From Porticoccaceae bacterium UBA2002 (GTDB lineage Bacteria > Pseudomonadota > Gammaproteobacteria > Pseudomonadales > Porticoccaceae): DNA of 12,816 nucleotides. A model generated the notes under the pieces. That model did no database searches and was not told the DNA's origin. It saw only the letters and a program-made list of their open reading frames with translations. The position numbers were made by a program, and so were the translations under genes. The DNA lies in contig DDCQ01000002.1 of assembly GCA_002334915.1 (NCBI GenBank), forward strand, positions 1,627-14,442. Direction: 5' to 3'. Shown here piece by piece: positions 1-7,032 of this stretch; position 1 is the stretch's first letter; each line of letters begins with the position of its first letter.

Positions 1-807
1 ATTTTCAGTAAAACCCACACCAACGGTCACACTGCTGGGGAATAGCCCGCCCATAATATTTAGGCCTTCGTTGCTCTGCACATGGGCCTCATACCAGGCC
101 ACTGGGCCGGTGGTGGGCTGATGGGAATTAATCGCCAGCATAGTAGAGCCGTCGGTGCTGTTATAGGGGGACACAGTCATAGCATTGGAACCAACGGGCA
201 GGCCACCAATGGTGACGCCATGGCTGCGGCTATCAGACTCGGCGACCGCTTCTCCACCCCGGCTTATGGGGTGTTTTCGCTGCTCTTCAAATAGCTCAAT
301 AACTGGTGCATCAAAGCCGTAAAACAGCAGATGGCGCAGCATATAGCCAGCAACAATATCTTTGCCATTAATAGGAAACAGACGCTGGTTGGTCTCTTCG
401 GGATGCAGGGCGGCATAGTAGTTAATGCCATCGGCAAAGGCCTCAATATAGGCTCTGGTTTCAGGCTTAAGCTCAGTTTCATAACCAGCATCCAGATCTT
501 CCCAGATACCCAGCCAGTGAATCAAAAAATCGATAGTAGCGGCATCTTTGCCATTAATGGCTGCATTGGTACCACGGTAGAAGGGAATGCTGTCATGGAT
601 AATCTGCCAGTTATCTTCCGCCTGAGCATAGGCAAAACCAAAGGCCGCATCCACATCGCGCTCACCAATAATATGGGGCACACCCAGATGGTCTCGTTCG
701 ATAACTACATCGTAGTTTTTATTGAGCTGTAGATAGTCCGCAGTATTAAATTTTTCAGCGCAGCCGCTTAATAACAGCAGGGTGGGGATAATGAGTAATA
801 AGCGCAT
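1..807 (-). CDS. Penicillin acylase (S45) family lipoprotein, N-terminal part
   Basis: This is the first 269 residues of an Ntn-hydrolase of the penicillin/acyl-homoserine-lactone acylase family; the rest lies beyond the left edge. The ATG start is followed by a hydrophobic segment ending in a lipobox (L-S-G-C, Cys16), so the protein is probably a lipid-anchored periplasmic enzyme. The N-terminal region has family features: DHLGVPHI near residues 40-46 and an AYAQAEDNW segment at 59-67. At 206-209 it has G-S-N-A; Ser207 is the expected autocatalytic cleavage site and new N-terminal nucleophile of the beta chain, followed by an INSHQP segment at 226-231. Family members cleave amide bonds in N-acyl compounds (penicillins, AHLs, cyclic lipopeptides). 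The substrate cannot be told from this fragment. The gene stands alone behind a long spacer. Family call is firm; the exact substrate is open. Confidence 0.9.
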   Translation of the reverse strand, partial: MRLLLIIPTLLLLSGCAEKFNTADYLQLNKNYDVVIERDHLGVPHIIGERDVDAAFGFAYAQAEDNWQIIHDSIPFYRGTNAAINGKDAATIDFLIHWLGIWEDLDAGYETELKPETRAYIEAFADGINYYAALHPEETNQRLFPINGKDIVAGYMLRHLLFYGFDAPVIELFEEQRKHPISRGGEAVAESDSRSHGVTIGGLPVGSNAMTVSPYNSTDGSTMLAINSHQPTTGPVAWYEAHVQSNEGLNIMGGLFPSSVTVGVGFTEN

Positions 808-965
808 TTAAAGGGCCTTTTAATATTTTTATTATTTGCCCTAGTATACGTAATAGCTAACTCTAAGGATTAGATGCCGCGGTTTCAATTCCTGGTTGTC
901 TGAAGACAATTAAAACCTTGTGCATCCAGCAAACTTAGGATCCAAAAATTGTATCTCAATTTTAG

Positions 966-1088
966 CTAACGGAATGGCGAACAAACGGCCAAATTGTGTT
1001 TATCCCCGGCCACCAAAACTTCGGTAATACAGAAGCCAGATAACAGCAGCATTGCTGCGACAAATATCTGACTACGTAACTTGCTCAA
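966..1088 (-). CDS. Possible 40-residue signal-peptide-like protein
   Basis: This is a short ORF opening with TTG (1086-1088) and ending in TAG (966-968). A GGA lies eight bases before the start, a plausible but weak ribosome binding site. The predicted protein has a basic N-terminus (M-S-K-L-R-S-Q), a hydrophobic stretch from about residue 8 to 27 (rich in Ile, Phe, Val, Ala, Leu), and a short polar tail with Cys20 and Cys36. That is the layout of a signal peptide or a single membrane segment. It resembles no family I recognise. It could be a genuine small membrane or secreted protein, a decayed gene start, or chance. The lack of an ATG and the small size keep confidence low. Confidence 0.25.
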   Translation of the reverse strand: MSKLRSQIFVAAMLLLSGFCITEVLVAGDKHNLAVCSPFR

Positions 1089-1200
1089 AATAACATTCCA
1101 ATAAATTCTCGGTTTAGTAGGGAACCCAGGCTGGATATTCTGTAGGCATAAGCCAAGAGGTTAGTCACAAGGTGAGAGTGATATGGGTCTCTTGGGATGT

Positions 1201-1215
1201 TGGTTTCTGAAACCA
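1201..1215. repeat. Perfect palindrome TGGTTTC-T-GAAACCA
   Basis: Two 7-bp arms flank a single central base, ten bases beyond the stop codon of the MFS gene. The loop is too short for the full stem to fold, and no T-run follows on either strand, so it is a poor intrinsic terminator. It could be a protein-binding site or a weak 3'-end hairpin with a shorter stem. Confidence 0.45.
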
Positions 1216-1225
1216 CTTGAACAAC

Positions 1226-2455
1226 CTATTCAATCTCCTCTTCCGCATGCAACACCGTACCCACAGGCGCCGTTGCTGCCTGCAATGTGATCTCGACCTT
1301 GTACTCGCTTGGCAGTGCTTCAATGGTCAGTACTCGCCAGATGCTGATGCCTGCCAGCAGTAACAGGCAGGCGGCCAGGAGTAAAAAGAAACTTTGCACA
1401 CCAAAGATCTGTAGCCAAAAGACCGCAGTGATAGGCCCAGTGATTGACGTCAGTCCGGCGATCAAAACGATGGTGCCGCTGGCGGGTACGATTTCTGCGG
1501 GGCGCAGGTGGTCATTGGTCAGTGCGACCACCAGTGAATAGAGGGACAGTGAACAGCCACCAAATAGGAAAATCAGCACATACAGCTTGGTCGATGCCTC
1601 GGATTCACGGCTGATTAACAGAGCAAAGGCCACGGCAAATAAACAGGCAACACCCATCACCCAGCGGCGGTCGATCATGTCTGACAGCTTGCCAATGGGA
1701 TATTGCAAAATCATGCCCCCGGCCATCATGGCGCCCATAAAATTAGCTACCTGATAGACGCTAAAATTAAGTTTAGTGGCGTACACCGCGCCCATGCCAA
1801 ATAGAATGCTCGACACCCATTGCGAGAGAATAATACCGGTGACACCCATGGGGGTGCGGTACCAGAGATGGCGCATAGTAACCCGCTCGGTCTCTTCGAT
1901 AGCGGGGGTGGTAATCACAGATAATAGAATCGGCACTGCAGCCACGCTGACCATTACTGAGATCAGAATAAACAGGGTAAATTCTGTGGGGTTGGCCACA
2001 TTGAGCATAAACTGTCCGGCACAGATGCCAGCCAGCAAAATGGCCGTGTAAATAGACAGTATCTGCCCGCGGTTGGCATTACTGGAGGCTTGATTTAACC
2101 AGCTCTCGGACACCACATAGATGGTGGAAAATGCAAACCCGGTGAGCAGGCGCATCAGTGCCCAGGCCCAGGGGTTTACATAGATTGAATGCACCAGAAT
2201 AGTCACTGATGCCACCGCCGACAGTGCGGCAAAAATACGGATATGCCCGACCCGCTGAATCATCTTGGGGGTCAGGAGTGACCCGGCTAAAAACCCGGCA
2301 AAATAGCAGGACATCAGCAGGCCAATCAGGTAGTCGTCAAAGCCTTCGATTTCTGCCCGCACACCAAGCAAACTGCCCTGCACACCAACGGCGAGGCCAA
2401 TAAGGGAGAGGCCTGCAAATAGCGGCCATATACTGACGATAGTTCTAACGGGCAT
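1226..2455 (-). CDS. Major facilitator superfamily transporter
   Basis: This is an inner-membrane secondary transporter of about 409 residues, the usual size for a 12-helix MFS protein. Alternating hydrophobic segments run through its length. A motif-A-like loop (RVGHIR, residues about 68-73) follows helix 2, and a second copy (GKLSDMIDRR) sits in the second half, matching the duplicated MFS fold. Overall it resembles YcaD-like MFS carriers; the cargo cannot be inferred. I place the start at the ATG at 2453-2455, which begins right before the first membrane helix (PVRTIVSIWPLF) and has an AGGAGG upstream, though 13 bases away. A TTG at 2515 would add 20 residues rich in Arg and Gly, without a Shine-Dalgarno, and is less likely. 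YaeQ lies 108 bp upstream on the same strand. Confidence 0.88.
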   Translation of the reverse strand: MPVRTIVSIWPLFAGLSLIGLAVGVQGSLLGVRAEIEGFDDYLIGLLMSCYFAGFLAGSLLTPKMIQRVGHIRIFAALSAVASVTILVHSIYVNPWAWALMRLLTGFAFSTIYVVSESWLNQASSNANRGQILSIYTAILLAGICAGQFMLNVANPTEFTLFILISVMVSVAAVPILLSVITTPAIEETERVTMRHLWYRTPMGVTGIILSQWVSSILFGMGAVYATKLNFSVYQVANFMGAMMAGGMILQYPIGKLSDMIDRRWVMGVACLFAVAFALLISRESEASTKLYVLIFLFGGCSLSLYSLVVALTNDHLRPAEIVPASGTIVLIAGLTSITGPITAVFWLQIFGVQSFFLLLAACLLLLAGISIWRVLTIEALPSEYKVEITLQAATAPVGTVLHAEEEIE

Positions 2456-2468
2456 GGGCTTTTTGTCG

Positions 2469-2474
2469 CCTCCT
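2469..2474 (-). promoter_or_regulatory. Ribosome binding site AGGAGG of the MFS gene
   Basis: A full AGGAGG lies 13 bases before the ATG at 2455. The spacing is longer than usual, but it is the only strong site here and it supports the shorter protein over the TTG start at 2515. Confidence 0.55.
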
Positions 2475-2563
2475 GAAATCCGGCGGCAGCGTACACCCGA
2501 ATACTCAAAACGCAAAGCAAAATTAACGCAATTTAAGAAATTTTTTAGGTTGTTATTTACAGC

Positions 2564-3100
2564 TTACAGTTTAACTTCTGGGGTGAAGGTCAGGGTCTGT
2601 TGGCCGCCGTCCCAAGTGACCTCTGAATCTTGAATACTGACCTGGATATCGAGGTTGCGCTGCATCCCGCTGGCCAGTTCTAAAGTGACACTGCTGTCGA
2701 TATGACGAACACTGAGATTGTTAAATCTGACCACCTGATGCTGTATCTGTTTCCACCACTGCTCGGCAGAGCCGGTGCCATAGGTGTAGACAATCACTTG
2801 CTGAGCTCGCCCACAGGCTTTTTTAAGGCGCTTCTCGCTGGGCAGGCCCAGTTCAATCCACAGCTCAATTTCATCGCTAAGGCTTTTCTGCCACAGATCA
2901 GGTTCGTCATCGGTACTTAAGCCTTTGGTAAAGCTGAGTAACTCGTTGGCATGCAGGGCGAAGGCCAGCAGTCGGACCATCAGCCGCTCATCAGTTTCCG
3001 AGGGGTGCTGGGCTACAGTCAGGCTGTGCTGCTGATAATAATGTCGATCCATATCGACAATATTCAGGTCTGCTTTGCAGATGGTGGCACTAAGGGCCAT
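2564..3100 (-). CDS. yaeQ: YaeQ family protein
   Basis: This 178-residue protein matches the E. coli YaeQ family along its whole length: it opens with MALSATI-KADLN, has HPSETDERLMVRLLAFAL at 32-49, a TDDEPDLW segment at 63-70, WIELGLPSEKRLKKAC at 81-96, and the FNNLSV stretch in the C-terminal half. YaeQ proteins have a fold related to PD-(D/E)XK nucleases, but their cellular role is not settled; older work linked E. coli YaeQ to suppression of rfaH defects. The ATG start has a well-placed AGGAG seven bases upstream. It is separated by 88 bp from the CPXCG gene and 108 bp from the MFS gene, all on the same strand, so a shared transcript is possible but not shown. Confidence 0.95.
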   Translation of the reverse strand: MALSATICKADLNIVDMDRHYYQQHSLTVAQHPSETDERLMVRLLAFALHANELLSFTKGLSTDDEPDLWQKSLSDEIELWIELGLPSEKRLKKACGRAQQVIVYTYGTGSAEQWWKQIQHQVVRFNNLSVRHIDSSVTLELASGMQRNLDIQVSIQDSEVTWDGGQQTLTFTPEVKL

Positions 3101-3188
3101 GGGTTACTCCTGATTGCGAGCTCACTAAAGGTGCGCATGGTAACCGATATTCAGGTCAGAGAAATGGGTCTGGTGATCTCAGCCGAGG

Positions 3189-3377
3189 CTAAAACCCTAA
3201 ATCCTCCTGAGTGACCTGCACAGAAATATGCTCTTCGTCGACTTCAGTGCAGACCAAAATAGGCCGGCAGCAGACAAAGCAGTCTTCGGTGTAGGTCTGG
3301 GACTCTGAGGGGTCGACAAATAAGGTGATCGATTCCCAACAGTAGGGGCAGGTTATCTGTTCTTCATGAAGAGACAT
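3189..3377 (-). CDS. CPXCG-motif cysteine-rich small protein
   Basis: This 62-residue protein has two cysteine pairs, C10-P-Y-C13 and C33-F-V-C36 with an extra Cys37 followed by RPI. This is the pattern of the small CPXCG cysteine-rich family common in proteobacteria. The four cysteines probably form a zinc ribbon; that is known only by family resemblance. The tail is acidic. Its ATG lies seven bases after the stop of the CoA hydrolase gene, so the two are very likely co-transcribed; the ribosome site (GAGCAAG region) is weak and the gene may depend on coupling. No specific function is known to me for the family. Confidence 0.88.
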   Translation of the reverse strand: MSLHEEQITCPYCWESITLFVDPSESQTYTEDCFVCCRPILVCTEVDEEHISVQVTQEDLGF

Positions 3378-3384
3378 TGCTTGC

Positions 3385-4488
3385 TCAGGTTAAATCGGCC
3401 AGCGGGTGTTCCTGATCTGACCAGGGGCTGTGAAAAAAGGGCGCAACCATTTCCTCAGTGATATCTTCAATACAACTGGGGTTCCACTGGGGGCTATGGT
3501 CTTTATCTATAGCCAGGGCACGAATGCCTTCAACAGTTTCGCTGCTATGGCCGGAGCGATTTAGGTGCTTGGTATGGAAACAGTGACGCACCAGATCGCG
3601 CTCCATACGCAGATCATTGGCCAAGGTCATATGGCGGGCGCGGTGTATCTGCTCCAGCACCACATGGAGCATAAGCGGCGAGCGCTGGCGCAGGGTTTTT
3701 ATACAGGCATTGGCCCAGTCGCTGTCCAGATCGGTTAGTGCCTGCACAATCCCGGACACTGTGGCTTTGGCAAAGCAGGCATCAATGGCGCTATCCATCC
3801 AGCTGGGTTGGTGATAGACGGGCGTGGAAGCCTCTAAACGTTCTTCTAAGATCTTTAATCGATCGGCTACAGACAGGGTTGGGTCGGTGGTCAAATCATC
3901 CCACAGGGTGCCAATATAGGCGCTATCAGCCAGATTATCAGCTAGCCCCAAACTGATGGCATCGGCCCCCAGCAGCATCTGCCCGGTCAAAGCCAGATAC
4001 TCACCGCTGGCCCCGGGACAGCGGCTTAAAAAGTAGCCGCCACCCACATCGGGAAACAGGCCAATATTAGTCTCTGGCATAGCCAGTTTGCTGCGCTCTG
4101 TGACTATGCGTATGGAGGCGCCCTGACTGATGCCCATGCCGCCGCCCATCACTATGCCGTCCATAAAGGCGATATAGGGCTTGGGGTAGGTGAAAATCAG
4201 ATGGTTAAGGCGGTACTCTTCGGTAAAAAAGTCTTCCAGATCGCTGTCATTGGCGACGGCGGCACTATAAAAAAAGCGAATATCGCCGCCGGCACAGAAA
4301 GCGCCAAAAGGCCCCTCTTTGTTAGAGCCACGAATTGCCACAGCTTCAACGGTGGGATTATTGCGCCAGTCAATCAACAGGTTATAGAGGCTACGCACCA
4401 TATCCAGCGACAGTGCATTTAATGCCTTGGGGCGATTGAGTGTGATTAACCCTATGCCGGCTTTTATCTCACTGAGGATATCAGACAA
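3385..4488 (-). CDS. Enoyl-CoA hydratase/isomerase family, 3-hydroxyisobutyryl-CoA hydrolase-like
   Basis: This 367-residue cytosolic enzyme is of the crotonase superfamily, in the longer branch that holds 3-hydroxyisobutyryl-CoA hydrolase. That enzyme splits 3-hydroxyisobutyryl-CoA to 3-hydroxyisobutyrate in valine breakdown. Visible motifs are the oxyanion-hole segments [11 protein letters not shown] (63-73) and [11 protein letters not shown] (111-121), and the hydrolase signature [17 protein letters not shown] (137-153), with Glu139 and Asp147 at the expected catalytic positions. The C-terminal extension of about 170 residues fits this branch rather than short enoyl-CoA hydratases. The start is TTG (4486-4488) with AAGGA eight bases before it; no ATG is available nearby. 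It lies 18 bp after the DUF3501 gene and 7 bp before the CPXCG gene, so it may be the downstream part of that operon. Some relatives act as enoyl-CoA hydratases, so activity is likely but not certain. Confidence 0.9.
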   Translation of the reverse strand: MSDILSEIKAGIGLITLNRPKALNALSLDMVRSLYNLLIDWRNNPTVEAVAIRGSNKEGPFGAFCAGGDIRFFYSAAVANDSDLEDFFTEEYRLNHLIFTYPKPYIAFMDGIVMGGGMGISQGASIRIVTERSKLAMPETNIGLFPDVGGGYFLSRCPGASGEYLALTGQMLLGADAISLGLADNLADSAYIGTLWDDLTTDPTLSVADRLKILEERLEASTPVYHQPSWMDSAIDACFAKATVSGIVQALTDLDSDWANACIKTLRQRSPLMLHVVLEQIHRARHMTLANDLRMERDLVRHCFHTKHLNRSGHSSETVEGIRALAIDKDHSPQWNPSCIEDITEEMVAPFFHSPWSDQEHPLADLT

Positions 4489-4506
4489 TAGTTTGTTCCT
4501 TAACTA

Positions 4507-5091
4507 TTAGGCGAAGTCTGCGATTAGAGCGCTGCGTACCGGATCTTCAAGCAGCACTGAATTAGGCTGTATATGGGGGTTATCTATGCCCATGGCAAAG
4601 GGTTCGCCGGCGCGCAGCGCGGCAATATCATCGGCGCTGAACTCGTATCTTAGAAAGTGCACGCTGGAAGTTTTTTCCTCGTTCTCGCGCTCCATATCCT
4701 CGTCTGCGATGGGCACAATACGAGGGCGATCACCCACCTGTGCCCAGATCTGGCGCTCGACACCTTTGAGGTTTTGCAGCATTACCTTGCGCTCATCAAT
4801 ATCATCGTATTCAAGCATAAAGGTGGCTTTAAGGTTTTGCCCCTCTGGCAGCAGCGGATTGTAGCTATCCAGCTCTTCCTGGATTCCCTCGGCGTCAAAA
4901 ATACGCTCTACACGCAGCATTTCCTGAATCTGGTAGCGGATGGTGGTTTCATCTTCAAAGCACAGCCGGGCGTTGTTACCGATACAGACTTCGCGAGTCT
5001 TTTTATGGGCCATTACCTGGGTGCGGAAGTCTGGGCGCTTCTCTGCATACTGCTCTAGTGACCACAGATCTGCTCTGGTTAAATTTGCCAT
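4507..5091 (-). CDS. DUF3501 family protein
   Basis: This 194-residue soluble protein belongs to the uncharacterised DUF3501 family. It begins MANLTRADLWSLEQYAEKR and carries the conserved block with KK-T-REV (residues 30-35), the RYQIQEMLRVERIFD helix (52-66), and a C-terminal part ending in the family-typical HIQPNSVLLEDPVRSALIADF-like tail. No cysteine cluster, membrane segment or cofactor motif is visible. The family is regularly encoded beside a rubrerythrin and a heterodisulfide-reductase-like Fe-S protein, as here. The ATG is 12 bp after the Fe-S gene stop, with AAGGAA eight bases upstream, so the two are almost surely translated from one message. A role in the same redox process as its partners is inferred from that linkage only. 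Confidence 0.9.
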   Translation of the reverse strand: MANLTRADLWSLEQYAEKRPDFRTQVMAHKKTREVCIGNNARLCFEDETTIRYQIQEMLRVERIFDAEGIQEELDSYNPLLPEGQNLKATFMLEYDDIDERKVMLQNLKGVERQIWAQVGDRPRIVPIADEDMERENEEKTSSVHFLRYEFSADDIAALRAGEPFAMGIDNPHIQPNSVLLEDPVRSALIADFA

Positions 5092-5103
5092 AATGCCAAT
5101 TCC

Positions 5104-6441
5104 TTAAATTTGATAGGCCCTGCGCAGCAGGGTCATCGGATGCTCTGGTTGTTCGACTTTTTCAGACAGATTGCCAATATGAGTTGCGGCCATGGGGCAG
5201 TCACTGATAAAGAAATCAGGGTCCTGCTCGTTGACCTTGCGCACCACTGGGCGGGCAATTTTAACTGATTTGTCATGGGTCTCGGTTTTCACTGCATAGG
5301 TGCCATCATGGCCAGAGCAGCGCTCGATGGCATGGACATTAGTCTCTGGCACCAGGTTGAGAATATCCCGAGTTTTCAGGCCAATATTCTGTACCCGCAG
5401 ATGGCAGGCAACCTGATAACTAATATCCCCAAGAGACTGCTTAAAGTCTGTTTTCAGTGCCTCGGCCCTGTGGCGCAGATGCAAGTATTCGAAGGGGTCA
5501 TAAAAAGCCTGCTGCACTTTGATGACATCCGGATCATCCGGGAACATCAGCGGCAGTTCCTGCTTGTACATCAGTACACAGGAGGGAATGGGGGCAATCA
5601 GGTCATAGCCCTCGTCTACCAGCTTGGCCAACACCGGAATATTGGCTTCTTTGAGTTTGGCCACTGCCTGAAGATCACCCAGTTCCAGCTTGGGCATGCC
5701 ACAGCACTGCTCTTTGGGCACCAGATCAATCTGAATGCCGTTGTGGGTAAACACTTTGTGGAAATCTTCGCCCAGATGGGGGCTGTTGTAGTTGCCGTAA
5801 CAGGTCACATAGAGGGCTACTTTGCCCTTGGTGTTGCCCGCGGCAACTGGCTCAATGGGTGCAGTCGCATCGACCATTGGCGCAACGCGCTTGCGCATAG
5901 TTTTACTGTGGTACTCGGGCACTGGCGCCTGGTGGTGTACACCAAAACCCTTATCCAGTGCTTTGCGGAAGGTATTGTTCTTGTTTAGGGCGTTAACGGT
6001 GATATCGACCAGCGGGATACTGGCTAGTTTGCCCACCGTATCGGTGCTGGTCAGCACTTTATCTCGGGTTGAGGCGCCAATCTTGGTAAATTTTACTGCT
6101 TTGGCGCGCAGCATCAGATGGGGAAAGTCTACATTCCACTCATGGGGCGGTGTGTAGGGGCACTTGGCCATATAACACATATCGCACATATAGCACTGGT
6201 CTGATACTTTGACATAGTCGGCTTTGTCCACGCCATCAACTTCGAAGGTAGGGGATTCGTCGACCAGGTCGAATAAGGTAGGGAAGGCGTCGCACAGGCT
6301 AACGCAGCGGCGGCAACCATGGCAGATATCAAAGACCCGCTCTAATTCCTGATTTAGGCTGTCTTCATTGTAAAAATCATCGGACTGCCAATCCAGCGGG
6401 TGGCGAGTCGGTGCTTGCAGATTTCCTTCGCGTTGCGCCAT
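5104..6441 (-). CDS. (Fe-S)-binding protein, heterodisulfide reductase subunit D-like
   Basis: This is a 445-residue soluble Fe-S protein. The N-terminal part has two cysteine sets for two [4Fe-4S] clusters, C40-x2-C43-x2-C46-x3-C50 and C83-x2-C86-x2-C89-x4-C94-P. The C-terminal part has the two CCG-type domains of HdrD, GlpC and LutA relatives: Cys214 with CCG at 246-248, then Cys346 with CSG at 375-377 (Gly in place of the second Cys of the motif). Such proteins move electrons or reduce disulfides, usually together with partner oxidoreductases. The start chosen is ATG 6439-6441, with GGAGAG five bases upstream. A TTG at 6465 would sit against the terminator-like hairpin and lacks a ribosome site. 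Rubrerythrin lies upstream and DUF3501 12 bp downstream. Electron transfer to rubrerythrin is a reasonable but untested idea. Confidence 0.9.
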   Translation of the reverse strand: MAQREGNLQAPTRHPLDWQSDDFYNEDSLNQELERVFDICHGCRRCVSLCDAFPTLFDLVDESPTFEVDGVDKADYVKVSDQCYMCDMCYMAKCPYTPPHEWNVDFPHLMLRAKAVKFTKIGASTRDKVLTSTDTVGKLASIPLVDITVNALNKNNTFRKALDKGFGVHHQAPVPEYHSKTMRKRVAPMVDATAPIEPVAAGNTKGKVALYVTCYGNYNSPHLGEDFHKVFTHNGIQIDLVPKEQCCGMPKLELGDLQAVAKLKEANIPVLAKLVDEGYDLIAPIPSCVLMYKQELPLMFPDDPDVIKVQQAFYDPFEYLHLRHRAEALKTDFKQSLGDISYQVACHLRVQNIGLKTRDILNLVPETNVHAIERCSGHDGTYAVKTETHDKSVKIARPVVRKVNEQDPDFFISDCPMAATHIGNLSEKVEQPEHPMTLLRRAYQI

Positions 6442-6446
6442 GGGGT

Positions 6447-6452
6447 CTCTCC
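6447..6452 (-). promoter_or_regulatory. Ribosome binding site GGAGAG of the Fe-S protein gene
   Basis: The site lies five bases before the ATG at 6441 and decides that start over the in-frame TTG at 6465, which lies upstream of it. Confidence 0.7.
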
Positions 6453-6466
6453 AATTATCAGCCAAT

Positions 6467-6501
6467 AAAAATCTGGGGCAAAAAATTCACCCCAGATTTT
6501 T
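6467..6501 (-). terminator. Strong hairpin between rubrerythrin and the Fe-S protein gene
   Basis: A perfect 12-bp inverted repeat (AAAAATCTGGGG / CCCCAGATTTTT) encloses an 11-base loop. On the minus strand it starts 25 bases after the rubrerythrin stop, and its 3' arm ends in a run of five T, followed by ATTGG, as in an intrinsic terminator. Its ends are AT-rich, so it works in both directions on paper. Because it lies just before the next gene of the same cassette, it probably ends most rubrerythrin transcripts and lets some read through. Confidence 0.8.
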
Positions 6502-6526
6502 ACTGTGCAAAACTTTAAACAGCTCT

Positions 6527-6946
6527 TTAGGCGTCTAAAGTATCCAGGGCTTTCTGGAAACGGTTGGCGTGGCTGCGCTCAGCTTTAGCCAGTGTTTCAA
6601 ACCAGTCGGCTACTTCATCGAAGCCTTCTTCACGGGCTGTCTTAGCCATACCTGGGTACATATCGGTATATTCGTGAGTCTCGCCGGCGATGGCGCTCTC
6701 CAGGTTAGCTTTGGTACCGCCAAAAGGCATACCTGTAGCCGGGTCGCCAGTCTCTTCCAAATATTCCAAATGCCCGTGGGCATGACCTGTTTCACCTTCC
6801 GCTGTTGAGCGGAATACTGAAGCTACATCGTTGTAGCCTTCAACATCTGCTTTTGAGGCGAAGTAGAGGTAGCGACGATTGGCCTGTGACTCGCCGGCAA
6901 ATGCGGCTTTTAAGCTCTCTTCGGTTTTTGATCCTGCTAGTGACAT
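6527..6946 (-). CDS. Rubrerythrin, ferritin-like domain only
   Basis: This 139-residue protein is the four-helix diiron domain of rubrerythrin. The expected iron ligands are in place: Glu19 ([14 protein letters not shown]), the E52-x-x-H55 pair, Glu89 and Glu92 (GETHEY), and the E123-x-x-H126 pair. Classical rubrerythrins of about 190 residues end in a rubredoxin domain with CxxC pairs; this one has no cysteine at all, so it must get electrons from a separate donor. Rubrerythrins reduce hydrogen peroxide to water in the cytoplasm. The ATG has AAGGAG eight bases upstream. It heads the Fe-S/DUF3501 group but is followed by a strong terminator-like hairpin, which suggests it is made in excess over the genes downstream. 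The upstream region carries an inverted repeat that could be its operator. Confidence 0.95.
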   Translation of the reverse strand: MSLAGSKTEESLKAAFAGESQANRRYLYFASKADVEGYNDVASVFRSTAEGETGHAHGHLEYLEETGDPATGMPFGGTKANLESAIAGETHEYTDMYPGMAKTAREEGFDEVADWFETLAKAERSHANRFQKALDTLDA

Positions 6947-6989
6947 GTCAAAACTCCTTTGGTTAATTATTCTAGTATCAGCCTTTAAC

Positions 6990-7020
6990 CCTACATTGAT
7001 CAGGGATACACCAGTGTAGG
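6990..7020. promoter_or_regulatory. Operator-like inverted repeat upstream of rubrerythrin
   Basis: Two 9-bp half sites, CCTACATTG (6990-6998) and CAGTGTAGG (7012-7020), are inverted and match at eight of nine positions. Their centres are 22 bp apart, about two helical turns. A tighter palindrome, TACAC-CA-GTGTA (7007-7018), overlaps the right half site. The element ends 43 bases before the rubrerythrin ATG, where an activator or repressor could act. A TAGAAT hexamer at 6969-6974 on the minus strand could be the -10, but there is no clear -35. The binding protein is unknown. Confidence 0.45.
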
Positions 7021-7032
7021 ATAGTTTTTTGT

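Larger units (their letters stand above)
808..1225. other. 418-bp spacer between MFS and acylase genes
   Basis: This AT-rich stretch separates the MFS gene stop from the acylase start. It contains a possible 40-codon ORF (966-1088, minus) and a perfect 15-bp palindrome (1201-1215). On the minus strand a TATACT hexamer at 843-848 could be a -10 element for the acylase gene. I find no acceptable -35 at 15-18 bp from it, so it is not called as a promoter. No strong Shine-Dalgarno precedes the acylase ATG, only an AAAGG-like run. Otherwise I see no RNA gene or mobile element here. Confidence 0.6.

Noticed and set aside
331..732. Plus-strand open frame of 133 codons
   Set aside because: It is antisense to the acylase gene, whose lipobox and nucleophile motif fix the coding strand.
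843..848. TATACT as promoter -10 for the acylase gene
   Set aside because: No -35 hexamer is found at 15-18 bp and there is no extended -10; kept only as a note in the spacer entry.
1183..1290. Plus-strand 35-codon ORF with an AAGGTGAG upstream
   Set aside because: Most of it runs antisense into the C-terminus of the MFS gene, and the peptide is proline-rich and without any recognisable feature.
2456..2515. TTG start adding 20 residues to the MFS protein
   Set aside because: There is no Shine-Dalgarno before it, and the added Arg/Gly-rich residues do not look like an MFS N-terminus.
2531..2546. AT-rich inverted repeat after yaeQ as a terminator
   Set aside because: The stem is about five A/T pairs with no GC, too weak to call.
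5275..5988. Plus-strand open frame of 237 codons
   Set aside because: It lies wholly antisense to the Fe-S protein gene, whose cysteine motifs and length are clear; the plus-strand translation has no recognisable domain.
6442..6465. TTG start eight codons before the chosen start of the Fe-S protein
   Set aside because: It has no ribosome binding site and abuts the terminator-like hairpin; the ATG at 6441 has GGAGAG at five bases.
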